Source: Bretschneidera sinensis
Lineage: Eukaryota; Streptophyta; Magnoliopsida; Brassicales; Akaniaceae
Direction: 5' to 3'
Assembly: GCA_023935145.1 (NCBI GenBank)
Contig: CM043697.1
Coordinates: forward strand, 57,240,501 to 57,304,500
DNA length: 64,000 nucleotides
Part shown: one piece after another, positions 25,016 through 36,346 of the stretch
How the letters are laid out: the number at the start of each line of letters is the position of its first letter
Numbering within the stretch: the stretch's first letter is position 1
Position numbers and translations under genes: made by a program
Notes under the pieces: model-generated
Seen by the model: the letters and a program-made list of their open reading frames with translations, nothing else
Told to the model about the DNA's origin: nothing
Database searches by the model: none

Positions 25016-25814
25016 GTGCGTCTGGCTGAAGACGTAAAACTTAGCACTCATGGGAGGCACCCCACAACTTTTCCTTTTTACTTTTATTGTTTTCATATTT
25101 ATTTTTCTTGTTTATTGTTTGTATATTTTTTTTTTTTTTCTGTTTTCCAGTATTAACTTAGTATTTCTTTTTCAGGGACAAATATGCGAAGCAGTTCAAA
25201 TGGTGGAGCACAATTTTCAGCTTATGTGCACCTTTGGCTATAAAGGGAGTTTCCTTTACTCTTTCTTTTACATTGAGGTCAATGCAATTTTTAAGTTGGG
25301 GGTGGAGGAAAAGCATCTCTTTGTTTCAATATTCTTTATTTCCATACATTTTTTTTTCCATTGAACTGCTTGGTGTCGTTCTCCGTTTTTGTTTGTTTTT
25401 AGCATGCTTTGTGTTAGCCTTGGATGAAATTCACATGTTAATGATATGAGCTTAATTGAGATAGCATACAACATTTAGAAGTAGTTAAATCTTGCTTCAG
25501 TTTGAGAACAATTTAAGGGTTATCTTGATTTGGTTTGAGACTCTAATTTGTTGTAAGATTGTATGAATAGTCTAAAGCATTTAAAGAAGTTTTATGTGTG
25601 ATTATTTTGTGAATACTTTTGCGGTCTTGACAAGCTCTAGAACTTGTTTGATAATCACTTGAGGCGAATTCCTAGAATGTACATTACTTAGGATATGATA
25701 TAAGCCATTTTTAGACCGTTCGAGCCTTTCAAACTTATCCTTGCTATATCTATCACTAGTCACCTGTTTGAGCCTTTTTCTTGAAAAAGAATTTGAGCCT
25801 TGTTTCTTTGTGTC
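25016..25814 (+). other. Array E interior 3' untranslated region, copy 2, truncated
   Basis: Matches 19943-20745 of copy 1 and then stops near 25810, where a deletion of more than 1 kb joins it to the middle of LTR 3. The polypurine tract and the LTR 5' part are lost. Confidence 0.75.
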
Positions 25815-26730
25815 TAGAACCTCCACATCTTGAACCACCAGCCAGCACCGTAGCGCCCATAAAGGAGCACCGCAGCGCGCACACGTTTTTCTTTTCCGAG
25901 CTTTGACCTAATTAGGATTTTAATGACTTTTTAAACCCTAAAACACCCTTGGACCTTGTGTATTATATATAGACCACTTAGGGTTTCATATTAGGAGGAT
26001 TCAAAACATCTTTTTGAGAGGCCGGAGGTGGGGGAAAACATCATGAAGGCTGCCACACTCTCCCCCATGGCCAACTAATCTCCAAGCAAGACGAAAGGAT
26101 GAATCCCTAGGTGTAGTTGTTCTTATTTTCTAGTCTTGATTCATTGTAGTTTGGATTTATTATCATTAAACATTGTTAAGATTTACTTTTTAATCTAATT
26201 AGAAGATTTCCCTTTAATCTAGTGATTGCATCTTTCTCTCCCATATAAGTTTAGTCATGCTCTTCTTATGTGATTTTGTTGAGGTGTGACTGAGTTCGGT
26301 AGATTTCTCTTATAGATTTGTCCATTACTGCGATATTGCCATTATGATATATTGTCGTTTCTTGATAATCTATAAGTTAGGTTATGTGTGCTTGAAAACA
26401 AAGAGTATTTCATAACAATTACATTAGGGTTTATATATGGGCTTTAATTGAATATTTGCCGATTGCTTGTTTGGGATGTGAAATTTGCAATCGAGATAAA
26501 AACAACTGAATCAAGAATAAAATAAGGCAACAAACCTAGGGAGGATTCCCGGAACTTTGTTCTCCAAGATAATCTATCTACACAATTTTCACCCAACATT
26601 TTATTCTCTCACTTAATCTTTATCGTTTGTGTTAAGGTTCATGCCTTCTCTTGTAGTTAACTTGTTTCCCTGTGGAATCGACACCCCAGAGTTGTGCTAC
26701 AACTATCACGTTATGTTTTGGGTGTAATCA
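25815..26730 (+). repeat. Array E LTR 3, 5'-truncated
   Basis: Matches LTR 2 from about its position 470 to the end GGTGTAATCA, followed by the ATACT target duplication. Confidence 0.85.
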
Positions 26731-26735
26731 ATACT

Positions 26736-27200
26736 ACAACTAGCCAAATCTTGAACTAGCTTATTAAAGACATCAAGATTATCTTGCAACTCTTTACTAG
26801 GATCAATTTTAAAAGCAAAGATTCTTTTAAGAAGATAAATCTTGTTAGGGAGAGTTTTGGTGAGAAACAACTCATCTAGTTTCTTCCATATGACAGCAGG
26901 ATCTTCCGAGTCTCCGCACTCCCTTGTGACACTATCCGGCATGTGCAAGAAAATGGTGTTGTAAGCCATCTTCTTCATCTCAGTCCACTGGTCCTCTGTG
27001 ATACTTGCTGGAAAAGCATCATCTTCTCCAATAGCCAAGTCCACCTTCTATTGCATAAGAATAGCCTTGATCTTCCGCTTCCATAGGGAAAAATCTCCCT
27101 TTCCATCAAACTTCTCAACAACAAAATTTGATCCCATCTTGCGGAGATGATCCCAGATATGTGCAGCACCACCAAATGCTTTCTTCAACCTGAAGAACAT
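26736..27200 (-). pseudogene. Copia D gag N-terminal part
   Basis: Minus-strand frame from an ATG at 27200: MFFRLKKAFGGAAHIWDHLRK, then VEKFDGKGDFSLWKRKIKA, one stop (Q to TAG, near 27050), and DLAIGEDDAFPASITEDQW to DNLDVFNKLVQDLASCS. It runs into the ATACT target and is continued at 16591. The residues between tally with Copia C gag, which confirms that E split one gene. Confidence 0.85.
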
Positions 27201-27318
27201 GATCGAAGATGGATCTTAACTCTGTTATTGAATTACTCTCAAGAACACGATATGATCTTGATCTTTACACCATTCTTGAATCACCCAAGAAGTTTGTTCT
27301 TTGATTCTTGGAGTCTTG

Positions 27319-27382
27319 CTCTGATACCTTCTGTTCTTACTCCGATACCTAGCTGTGCAAGCTCCTCTGACTCTGATGCCAC
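27319..27382 (-). promoter_or_regulatory. Copia D primer-binding site with two extra copies
   Basis: On the minus strand TGGCATCAGAG follows the LTR directly (27371-27381). Related words AGGTATCGGAG (about 27340-27350) and AGGTATCAGAGC (27319-27330) follow. The pattern is the same as in Copia C and in the fragment at 7226. Confidence 0.7.
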
Positions 27383-28140
27383 TGTTGGAAATCACCTTGA
27401 CAATATGCCCAGGTGGTGATCTTCCAAACACCCAAGCCTAGAATGACTTGTAAAGATTAGGAATCGAAAACAGAAACAGAAACAAAAATCAAAGAAAGAA
27501 AGAAGACAAGCGATTACAGTGCTCTCTATCTAATCTATACTCCTCTTACTTTACAACCAGCCTCTCTACAATGAGTCCCTCTTATGTTTTGTGTCTTTGC
27601 ACTCTCACATAATTCTCTCTTGTATCTCTTGTATAATGATCACATTAATCTCTTATATTGTTTTGTCATAATTGTTGTTGAGAATGAAGCTATGTGACAC
27701 TTTATATAGTGCACCAACTTCTTGTCCAATCTTGAGGGTCAATATCCACCCTTAGATCTTGATGACCAATCAACCATAACCCTTGATCATTTCTTAGTGA
27801 TCTTATGCATTTTGAACATGTCTCACGAACCCAACTAAAGGCTGAAATATGTGTGCATCGGTGTGCCTAGCGCCGCGGCTTAAGGAAAAGCACCAATTCA
27901 CCACTTTCTGGGCGCCGTGGCCTGGCCCTTCCTCCAGCCCTCCTTCTTACTGGGCGCCACGGCCTCGACAAGGCTGGGCCATGGCACACACTAGTGCTTA
28001 GACCTTTTGGTTGCTTGTGTGGTGAGGCACACACCTAGTGTGTTGAACCTTGATGCTGAACTCCTTCTAACCTCAACCATGTTTAAACCTTAACCATGTT
28101 TAAACCTTAAACATGTTTAAACCTTAGACAAATACCAACA
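27383..28140 (-). repeat. Copia D 5' LTR
   Basis: 758 bp, minus strand TGTTGGTATTTG to TCCAACA, flanked on the right by the GTGGA target. It pairs with 12140-12896; the two differ at scattered bases and small indels. Confidence 0.9.
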
Positions 28141-28594
28141 GTGGAGACAAAATAGAGAAAGTAAATTTCTGTGAGAGTTGCATTCTTGGGAAGAAACATT
28201 AGGTCAGCTTCAACACTGGAGTGCACAAGTCTAAAGGAATTTTTGACTACATCCATGCGGATCTTTAGGGACCAGAAAGGATACCAACACGGGGAGGTAA
28301 TCATTACTTTCTGTCTTTAATTGATGATTATTCAAGAATGGTTTGGGTTTAATTGCTTAAAAATAAATTGGATGCTTTGAATAAATTTATGGTGTGGAAA
28401 AAGTTGCTGGAGACTCAAACGGGCAGGGTAGTTAAGGTGTTAAGAACCGATAATGGCTTAGAATTTTTTAATAAGGATTTTGATAAATTCTGTGAATTAA
28501 ATGGCATTCTAAGACATAGAACAGTTGTGAAAACCCCTCAGCAAAATAGAGTTGCTGAGAGGATGAATAGAACCTTTATGGAAAAGGTTAGGTG
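28141..28594 (+). pseudogene. Copia C integrase, first part
   Basis: Resumes Copia C pol after Copia D: the zinc-binding CESCILGKKH region, LIDDYSRMVWV and NKLDALNKFMVWKKLL, the core LRTDNGLEF with DNG kept, HRTVVKTPQQNRVAERMNRTFMEKVR. The last frame is open from 28353 to 28595. It is cut after GGTTAGGTG by a foreign Athila-type segment. Confidence 0.85.
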
Positions 28595-29482
28595 AGGTGA
28601 ATGCACTACCCTTCCTGCAAAGGTTAGTAAAACAAAAGAAATAAAATAAACTGCTTGGTATCTTTGAAACTTTGCAAAAAGTTGAAATAAACATTCCTTT
28701 ATTAGATGCAATTCAACAAATACCTGCTTATGCTAAATTTCTAAAAGATTATTGCACTCATAAGAGGAAGTTTCAGGAATATGAGACAATGGCCTTGACT
28801 AAAGAGGTAAGTGTTGTGCCATTAAGAAAACTACCACCAAAACTAAAAGATCTGGGTAGTTTCACTATTCCCTGCAAGATAGGTGACCAGCTATTTGAAT
28901 AGGCATTACTAGATTTGGGAGCGGGTGTAAATTTGCTACCATACACAGTATTCGGAACCCTAGGTTTGGGGGAGCTTCAACCGACTTCCATCACTTTGCA
29001 GTTAGCAGATAGAAGCATCAAAAGACCTAGAGGTATTCTTGAGGATGTCCTGGTAAAGGTAGGTGAGTTCATTTTACCTGCTGATTTCATTGTGTTAGAT
29101 ATGGAGGAATCCCCTATGCCATTACCTCTGCCCATCATCTTAGGAAGACCCTTTATGAGAACCACTGATACAAAAATTTGTGTAAAAAAAGGTATAGTAA
29201 ATATGAAGGTAAATGGTGAGAAAATAGAGTTTAAAATATTTGATGCATTAAAACTACCTCAAGATGATATGAAATGCTTTAATGTATGTATGATGCAAAG
29301 TTTTGTTGAGCAAGCTTTTCAAGTCCAACACATTGATCCATTGGAGACCATTATTACCCATAGCTTCACAAAAGTGGATATTGAGCAGGAACCTAAAGAT
29401 GTTACTGATGACATCATTAAAGCTCTGCACTTCCTTGAGGCTTCTCCAAAACATCCAAGTAAGTATGCTCCTCCATTTGCGG
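28595..29482 (+). pseudogene. Athila-type gag end and protease fragment inside Copia C
   Basis: An 888-bp segment foreign to copia. It reads KVEINIPLLDAIQQIPAYAKFLKDYC, SFTIPCKIGDQLFE, then after one TAG the aspartic protease LLDLGAGVNLLPYTVF (active site DLG), LQLADRSIKRPRGI, FIVLDMEE, IILGRPFMRT and the post-protease FVEQAFQVQHIDPLET. The open part 28915-29481 is about 190 codons. This order is Athila-like gag-pro. Its start (EVNA) and end (HIDPLE...VTDD) match the borders of the region missing from the E and G families. It replaces about 20 bp of Copia C and shows no LTR or target duplication. Confidence 0.85.
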
Positions 29483-31674
29483 TTTACCAAAATATTTTTG
29501 GGGAGAAACTGTGTCTACAGCTGCATACTTGGTTAATAGATCACCCTCTAGGGCTTTAGACCTTAAGACTCCCATGGAGATGTGGAGTGGAAAACCCCCT
29601 GAGTTGAACAACCTTAGGACTTTTGGATGTACTGCATATGCACATCAAAAGGATGATAAACTTAACCTAAGGTCTAAAAAATGTGTGTTTCTAGGGTATG
29701 GTGATGGGGTTAAGGGGTATAGGTTGTGGTCCTTATAAACAAAAGGAATGAAACTCATAATAAGTAAGGATGTTATTTTTAATGAATTGTTATTTCTCTA
29801 CTTGGAGAAAACTAACCCTGCAGGGGCTAGTGAGCAAACTAGTCCAGAATTTGTGGAGCATCGCATCAAGGAGAATTCGGTTCAAGTAGAGCAAGGAAAT
29901 CAAGAGGGTTCGGACCAGGTAGAGCCCATTGATGAAGGTCAAGCTCAAGAAACTCAAGAGGAGGCTGAACTGGAAGGGGATGATGCAGCAAGTCAGAATT
30001 ACTACCAACTCACAAGGGATCGGGAAAGGAGGGTGGTTAGACCACCTTTGATATATGGGTTTGTGGATGCTAATGTAGTAGCTCCTTGGACAGAAGGAGG
30101 GATTGTTGAACCAGAAACTTACATGGATGCAATGGAGTGTAAGGATTCATCAAAGTGGCAGCTAGCTATAGAGGAAGAAATGGATTCTTTGAGGAAGAAC
30201 AACTCTTGGGTATTGGTGCCCAAACCAGAAAAACAGAGAGTTGTGGATTGTAGATGGATCTACAAGATCAAAGAAAGGAACACTCCAGGGGATGAAGTTC
30301 GGTATAAAGCTAGGCTGGTGGCGAAGGGGTTCACATAAAAGGAAAGCATAGATTTCACTGAAATATTCTCACCAGTTGTGAAGTACAAGACGATCAGGAT
30401 AGTGTTAGCATTGGTGGTCCAATTCAATTGAGAAATCGAGCAAATTGATGTGAAGACAGCTTTCTTACATAGAGAGCTTGATGAGACCATTTACATGAGG
30501 CAACCCGAAGGCTATGAGGAAGGAAGGCAGGGAGATTTGGTGTCCCAACTAAAGAAATCTCTATATAGTTGAAAACAATCACCTCGACAATGGAATAAGA
30601 GGTTCGATTCCTTTCTAATCAGCCTGGGTTTCATGAGGAGCTACTATGATTCGTGCTTGTATTACATGGGGCACAAGGTGGAGGAAGTGGTGATCATCCT
30701 GATCTATGTTAATGATATGTTGCTGGTTGGGAGTAGCATGGAGAGGATAAAAAAATTTAAGGCTCAACTCAGTGAGGAGTTTGAGATGAAGGATCTTGGT
30801 CATGCATAGAAGATCATTGGGATGTGTATCATCCGGGAAAGGGAGAGAAACAGATTGAAGATCTCTCAAACTTCCTACATAGAGAAGATGATATCTAAGT
30901 TCTCTATGGAAGATAATAAACCAGTGACGGTTCCCCTTGCTGGACATTTCAATTTCTCCAACGATCAATGTCAAGATCGAATGAGGAGAAAAAGGAAATG
31001 GAAAAGGTCCCCTACTCTAGTGCGGTTGGTTCAGTCATGTTCATGATGGTAAGCACTAGACCTGATATTGCTCATGAAATAAGTGTCCTCAGTAGGTTTA
31101 TAAGTAATCCTAGAAAGGAGCATTGGCTTGGGATGAAGTGGTTGCTGAGGTACTTAAAAGGAAGCCCAGAAGTAGGGCTGGTTTAGGAGAAGAGGGGTAA
31201 GTTCATCTGCCTTGAGGGTTATGCTGATTCGGACTATGGAGCAGACCGGGATAAAAGGAGATTAATTAATTCCTACTTCTTCAACTTAAATGGATATTGT
31301 GTAAGTTGGAAGGCTCAATTACAGCCGATGGTAGCACTCTCAACAACCGAGGCTGAGTACATAGCGGCTACGGAAGCCATCAAGGAGGCTATGTGGTGCA
31401 AAGGGTTGCTGGAAGAGTTGAAGGTACTAGAGGAGCAGGTTGTGGTGTATTCGGATAGCCAAACTGCATTGCATTTGTGTAAGAATCTGATGTTCCATGA
31501 GAGGACAAAGCACATGGATGTTCGGTACCATTTCATTCGGGAAAATGTTACGAAAGGATGCATCCATATGGACAAGGTGGCCACGGAAGAAAACTCTGCG
31601 GATTTAGGTACTAAAGTTCTACCTCTAAGTAAGTTCAATCATTTCCTTGGACTACTTAGGATTGGAGTTGGTTG
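29483..31674 (+). pseudogene. Copia C integrase end, RT and RNase H
   Basis: After the insert copia pol resumes at TKIFLGR (WGE... motif), NRSPSRALDLKTPMEMW and CVFLGYGDGVKGYRLW. A 196-codon frame (29748-30338) covers the linker and RT N-terminus up to [12 protein letters not shown] then runs with stops (30337, 30430, 30572, 30809) through EQIDVKTAFLHRELDETI and the catalytic box IYVNDML (Asp to Asn). A frameshift lies near 30975. RNase H (30968-31674) includes YADSDYGADRDKRR, STTEAEYIAATEAI, YSDSQTALHL and HMDKVATEENSADLGTK. Confidence 0.87.
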
Positions 31675-31741
31675 ATATGATGACTCAAGACGAGTTTGGA
31701 TATTGAGTTCTCTGCACAATGAGTTCGGGTTTAAACACTTT

Positions 31742-31757
31742 GACAAAAGGTAGAGAT
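31742..31757 (+). promoter_or_regulatory. Copia C polypurine tract
   Basis: GACAAAAGGTAGAGAT directly precedes the 3' LTR and is the plus-strand priming site by position and composition. Confidence 0.8.
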
Positions 31758-32639
31758 TGTTGGTATTTTGTCCGAGGTTTAAATAAGAAGGTGGAAGAAT
31801 AAATTCAACAAGGAGTGCACACCAGTGTGTGCCATGGCCCAGCCTTGTCCAAGCCGCTGTGCCCAGCAAGGAGGAGTGCTGGAGGAAGGGGCAATTCGCG
31901 GGGCTGCCTCCCCCAGGCCGCGGCGCCCAGAGGGGCAGTAAGTGTGCCCTACTCTAAGTCGCTACGCGCCCTGTTCTAGACTGCGGCGCTAGGCACACTG
32001 ATGAACACATGTTTTAGCCTCTTAAATGGTTCATGAGACATGCTCAAAATGCATAGGATCACTAAGGATTAATCAAGGGCTATTGTTGATTGGTCATCAA
32101 GATCTAAGGGAGGAGAATGACACTCAAAATTGGACAAAAAGTTGGTGCACTATATAAAGGGTCACCTAGCTTCATTGTAACAACAAGAAAAGCTTGTATT
32201 GAAAGTGAGATCAATTGTAAGAGTGCAAAGATACTAAACTCAAGAGAGATTCTGTAGAGAGGCTGGTTGTTTAGAAAGAGAGAGAGTAGAATAGAAAGGG
32301 ATTCAAGGGCTGTAAGGGAAATTTTCTTGGGAAAATTCTAGAGTTAGTTCTTATCACTTTCTTCTACTTCTTCTTCTTCTTCTTCTTTTATTCTTCAAGA
32401 ACTTGTGAGTTCTTGGAAGGGTTTTACTGATTGTAAAGAACTCCATTGATAAGATAGTATAGAGAGCTTAGAGGAGCTCACGGGGATGTAGGCACACTGC
32501 CTAACCTCGTCAACAAATTTCTTGTGTTCTTTTCTTTCTTGCTTTGATTGGTTGCTGTTTCTTTTTCTTTACAAGTCATTCTAGACTTCGGTGTTTGGAA
32601 GATCACCTCCTGGGCATCATCTAAGGTGGTTTCCCAACA
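31758..32639 (+). repeat. Copia C 3' LTR
   Basis: 882 bp, TGTTGGTATTTTG to TTTCCCAACA, with a GC-rich block at 31820-31995. The next bases TTCTC pair with TTCTA before the 5' LTR. Confidence 0.9.
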
Positions 32640-34390
32640 TTCTCTCATAAACTTAGTAAAAGTCTATTCTCAACTTTTTAATGCTTTCTAATAACTCCTC
32701 GATTAGATTAAAATCTTCATTTCACTTGACATTTAGCTTCCTCATAAAACCATTTTGCTAGGTAACTACAAACCTCTTTAATTGTCTAAACTAATAATCA
32801 TTTCTCCCATTTTTCCTTGTCCAACATCTTTTGGCCTTATGTCCCATATCTATTTCTATCTTATACTAATTACTCTATTTTCTTTATATCTCATTGACTC
32901 TTGATCTTCCATAATATACCTTCTCAATATCTCTTTTGCTATATAGTAACTTCCTACTCAAATTTATTTGCTAAGCGACCTATCGCACTTTCGCTAGACA
33001 TCAACTCTTGTAATGTCTTACTCACACTTAAAACAATTCATCTACAAATCTTTAATCTTTCAACACTATAATTACCCTAGATTATCATTACACACCTTTT
33101 TTTAGATCCAATTTATGATTTTTCTCAATTTTAATATCTCAAAGTAAAGCAAAATCTTTAAGCTCACTCAACCAATCATCAAATCATTAATTAAATCAAT
33201 TCTTATTCCATAAACAAATTCATCATTTCTTGCATCAAACTTCACTATACATTTATGATCAAGTTAAAATTTCCTATAAATTTCTCCTTTACGACTCCTC
33301 ATATAATAATTTCTACCTTGCAACATTCTGCCATTACTATCTTTATTAAAATCCCCAACTATCATTACAAAATTTCACTTGATTTAATTAATACCACCAT
33401 TCCTCTACTTAAATATCCTTCTCATCTCTACTTCACACACTCCCTACTAACCTTATTCCTCACACTAACCACTTATCCAACAAATTCCTCTTAATCCCTT
33501 TTCAACTTGTTATTCCATTTATACTCTTACCACTATTAATTACTCTTCTTAAGTCTCACCTTATATTGATACACTTACAAATTTTTATGAATCGGTACTA
33601 CTCTCCAACCATCAAAACTCTCCACACTTTCTAATAGATAACACGGCCCAAACTTTCCAAATACTTTAACCTGATATTCATTCAGTTACCTTTTTCCCAT
33701 ACTTATTATCCAATCATACGCATAGTGATCCCATTACTCACAACTTCCTCTAATTCAAATCTACAGTCTATATAATAATTATTTTTTACGTCGACACTTC
33801 GCAATATTTACAAAGTCATCAATCACAAGCACTTTAGCATACACAACATGGAAAAGAAATATCAAATGAAAATTTTAAATATAACTCAAAATAATTTACT
33901 AACTCAATACAATTCATTTTCACTCATACCTTTAGGAGAATCAATCTTTAAGTCTAAGAATTTATTGATGTTTACATAAGTCAAAAATAAAGTTTTCAAG
34001 TAATTAAAACTACTTGAAGGCATAAATCCTTTTCTCACTCTTCACCTTTCAATCTTATCATCAAACAATCAACCATATAATAACATTCCCATAAATGAAC
34101 ATTTCACCGCCTTAAAATATTTATATCGATTATTCCCATCAAGGCATCATCACAAGATTCCACACACACAGTAAGTTCATTCCAAACAATATCAATCCAT
34201 ACAAACACGCAAGTCGACTCTACTTTATTCTCAAAATATCTTACTTCTACCCAAACTTATTACTGGCCACTACTCCTAACGGCATCCTCCCTAACTCTAC
34301 ATAACCAATTCTCAATAACTATCCCATGCAACACACATCATGTAACTAAAGTCTACTAAACCTTACACGTAAAGCTCTAATACAAAAAAT
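32640..34390 (-). mobile_element. Chromovirus J interior, 5' part (decayed)
   Basis: The continuation of 7477-9693 beyond Copia C. It is AT-rich, with no readable gag or pol domain on either strand. Its right end is a decayed primer site next to an LTR. I see no gene in this stretch. Confidence 0.45.
34378..34389 (-). promoter_or_regulatory. Decayed primer-binding site of chromovirus J
   Basis: On the minus strand TTGTATTAGAGC follows the LTR end ...CGTTACA and resembles TGGTATCAGAGC (initiator tRNA-Met). This sets the minus orientation of the element. Confidence 0.55.
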
Positions 34391-35099
34391 GTAACGATCT
34401 ATCCTCAAGTGGGCCCTACCTGGGGAGGTATCGTCACTTTTCAGTTTCGAGCGCCTCGACCTATATCCACACACACAAAACTCACAAGGTAACTAGTAAT
34501 CTTTTCAAACATCACAAATTCATACAAATACAACACATTTCAATATCAGTAAATCCAAAGTTCTACAGCTTACAAAGGTATAATTTAAAGGAAAACTTTC
34601 CCCTCAACAACTAACTTCACAATTTCTTTCCAACAACTACAACATATAAAAAAAGGAAAGGTCTTAAACTCCTATAAAAAATTAAAAAGACTCAAAGGAT
34701 GTCATATGCAACTCACTTCAACTCTGGCCATAAAATAGTCGGTGCTACCTGAAATTTCAATAAAATAAACGAGTGAGTTAAAAAGATCAGTGAGGAAACA
34801 CATTACTGGAAGTAATCATAATAGAAAGCTTTCATTTTTATTTAAAATCTTTATCATGTAGGTTATTTATTTCTTAATTACGTGTAGTATAATCCTTACT
34901 TTTTCCCCAAATTTCTTTCTTATTTTCTTGATAGAAAACTGTCGTTAAAACAAGAGTTCATCAAAATTTTCCTTTCTTAGTTTATTTTCGAGCATATGAT
35001 TTTTATCAGATAGCACACAACACAATGCCATCCAACATATGATAAACTTCCATATCAGTATCTTCCTATTATCACAACCACATACACGCCCCTTCACGG

Positions 35100-35215
35100 T
35101 GCTCAATATATCACATGCCTTTCATAGGCCAATTACAACACATGCCCCTCATGGGCCAACCATAATAGACGCCCCTCATAGGCAAATCACAATACACACC
35201 CATCATGGTTCAATC
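35100..35215. repeat. Short tandem repeat with CCCCTCATGGGCCAA core
   Basis: Four or five diverged units of about 28 bp. The same repeat occurs in other chromovirus LTR pieces at 44830-45080 and 60065-60310. Confidence 0.6.
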
Positions 35216-36213
35216 ATTCCGATGCATCCATGAAATGCAATGCTATGCAATGTAAAAAGTGTACAATCATATTAATGTCCCTTCTTTGGCTAATTTTATC
35301 ATCACTGGAGATCTCCCCACGTACCGGTACATCCAATCATTATATCATAAACACAATAGATCTCCCTTAAGGCTCCTATACATCCAATAATGTTTGGTAC
35401 CCTTGCACTCCTTGTGAGAAGGGACCTACCGGCTTGACCTATCGCTCTCCGCTCAATATTGTATGGTCAAACAATTGTTATAATGCAAATGTATTCTTAT
35501 TGAAATGATATGCAAACAATCATTTTCCAACCAATTACATCACAATTCCATACAAATCCAAGTAACCATCTTCAATACAATCACACACATCACAATTTCT
35601 CAAGCATAACCACATTAAATCATTTCATAACTCATACTATGTATATGCCTTCATATCTTCGCACATATTCATATAACCTTCAATAAATTATTCCTTATTA
35701 TCTTTCTTACTCCTAATCTTATGTACTTGCTTCACTTATAATTCTACTATTTATGATTTACATCTTGAATCATGTTTATTCGCATTTTTATTTTCTATTT
35801 TCTAGTATAATAAGCTTACTAAATGTACGGTGTACTTACCTTTGTTGTGCTAAACTCGACCTTGGGTTTTCTCCTAGCATTTGGTATTTAATTTAATACA
35901 CCTAACAATATAGACTTAGTTTTAATCACTTAAGAATTGTATAAAAAAAAAAAACATCCAAACATACCATAGGATTCACACAAGCATACTATTTAGAAGT
36001 TAAGTCATATACTCTTTGTTCATTTTATTTAAAACTTTCATAAGATTGCTCTAACGTGACTTAAAAAGAAAGGGGACTCATTCAAGACCTTTTCTTTTAT
36101 ACTTTATCAAGTATTAAAGTTCAAAATATTTTTTGGAAATTTAGGATTGAAATTATTTAAGAAAAATGATTTATTTTGGAAAACGGAGGCTAAAAAACAG
36201 TTTCAGGGCTTTA

Positions 36214-36346
36214 GACAATTGACTGTGCAAGACAGTCGACTGTAATTTGTCTAGAGACTTACACAGTCGACTGTCCCTTTAGGTAGTCGACTGTACTCTG
36301 ATCTTGAAGCTACACAGTTGACTGTACTATATGGACAATCGACTGT
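36214..36346. repeat. Cluster of ACAGTCGACTGT palindromes
   Basis: Six exact or near copies of a 12-bp palindrome within 133 bp, in J LTR. A second cluster from the duplicated LTR part lies at 37377-37490. Confidence 0.75.

Larger units (their letters stand above)
16592..26730 (+). mobile_element. Array E: Athila-related gag-only element, LTR-gag-LTR-gag-LTR
   Basis: A plus-strand block of 10.1 kb inserted in Copia D gag, with the target duplication ATACT at 16587-16591 and 26731-26735. It has three LTRs (16592-17953, 21621-23004 and a 5'-truncated one at 25815-26730) around two gag interiors. A single pair of duplications outside and shared stops inside both gag copies suggest one insertion that later grew by LTR recombination. 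The primer site fits tRNA-Asp, as in Athila. No protease, RT or integrase is present. Element G (48755-59717) is a related insertion. Confidence 0.9.
12140..28140 (-). mobile_element. Copia D, Tork/Tnt1-type, complete ends, split by array E
   Basis: A minus-strand Ty1/copia element inserted in Copia C. LTRs of about 757 bp are at 12140-12896 (3') and 27383-28140 (5'). The host duplication GTGGA is exact at 12135-12139 and 28141-28145. The interior encodes gag, protease, integrase, RT and RNase H on the minus strand, split inside gag by the E array (16592-26730). Net length without E is about 5.9 kb. It is the best preserved of the Tork-type copies: it keeps the YVDD box and a 267-codon RT frame. 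Confidence 0.92.
9694..32639 (+). mobile_element. Copia C, Tork/Tnt1-type, complete ends, split by Copia D
   Basis: A plus-strand Ty1/copia element with two LTRs (9694-10548 and 31758-32639). Near-matching 5-bp target duplications flank it (TTCTA before, TTCTC after). Gag, protease, integrase, RT and RNase H follow in copia order. The interior is split at 12139/28141 by Copia D, which made a GTGGA duplication. An 888-bp Athila-type fragment replaces about 20 bp of integrase at 28595-29482. Without the inserts it would be about 6 kb. Stops in gag, protease and RT make it inactive. Confidence 0.9.

Noticed and set aside
35090..35220. CRISPR-like array (also 148-290 and 60065-60310)
   Set aside because: Units are adjacent diverged minisatellite units without unique spacers, in plant LTRs with no cas genes.
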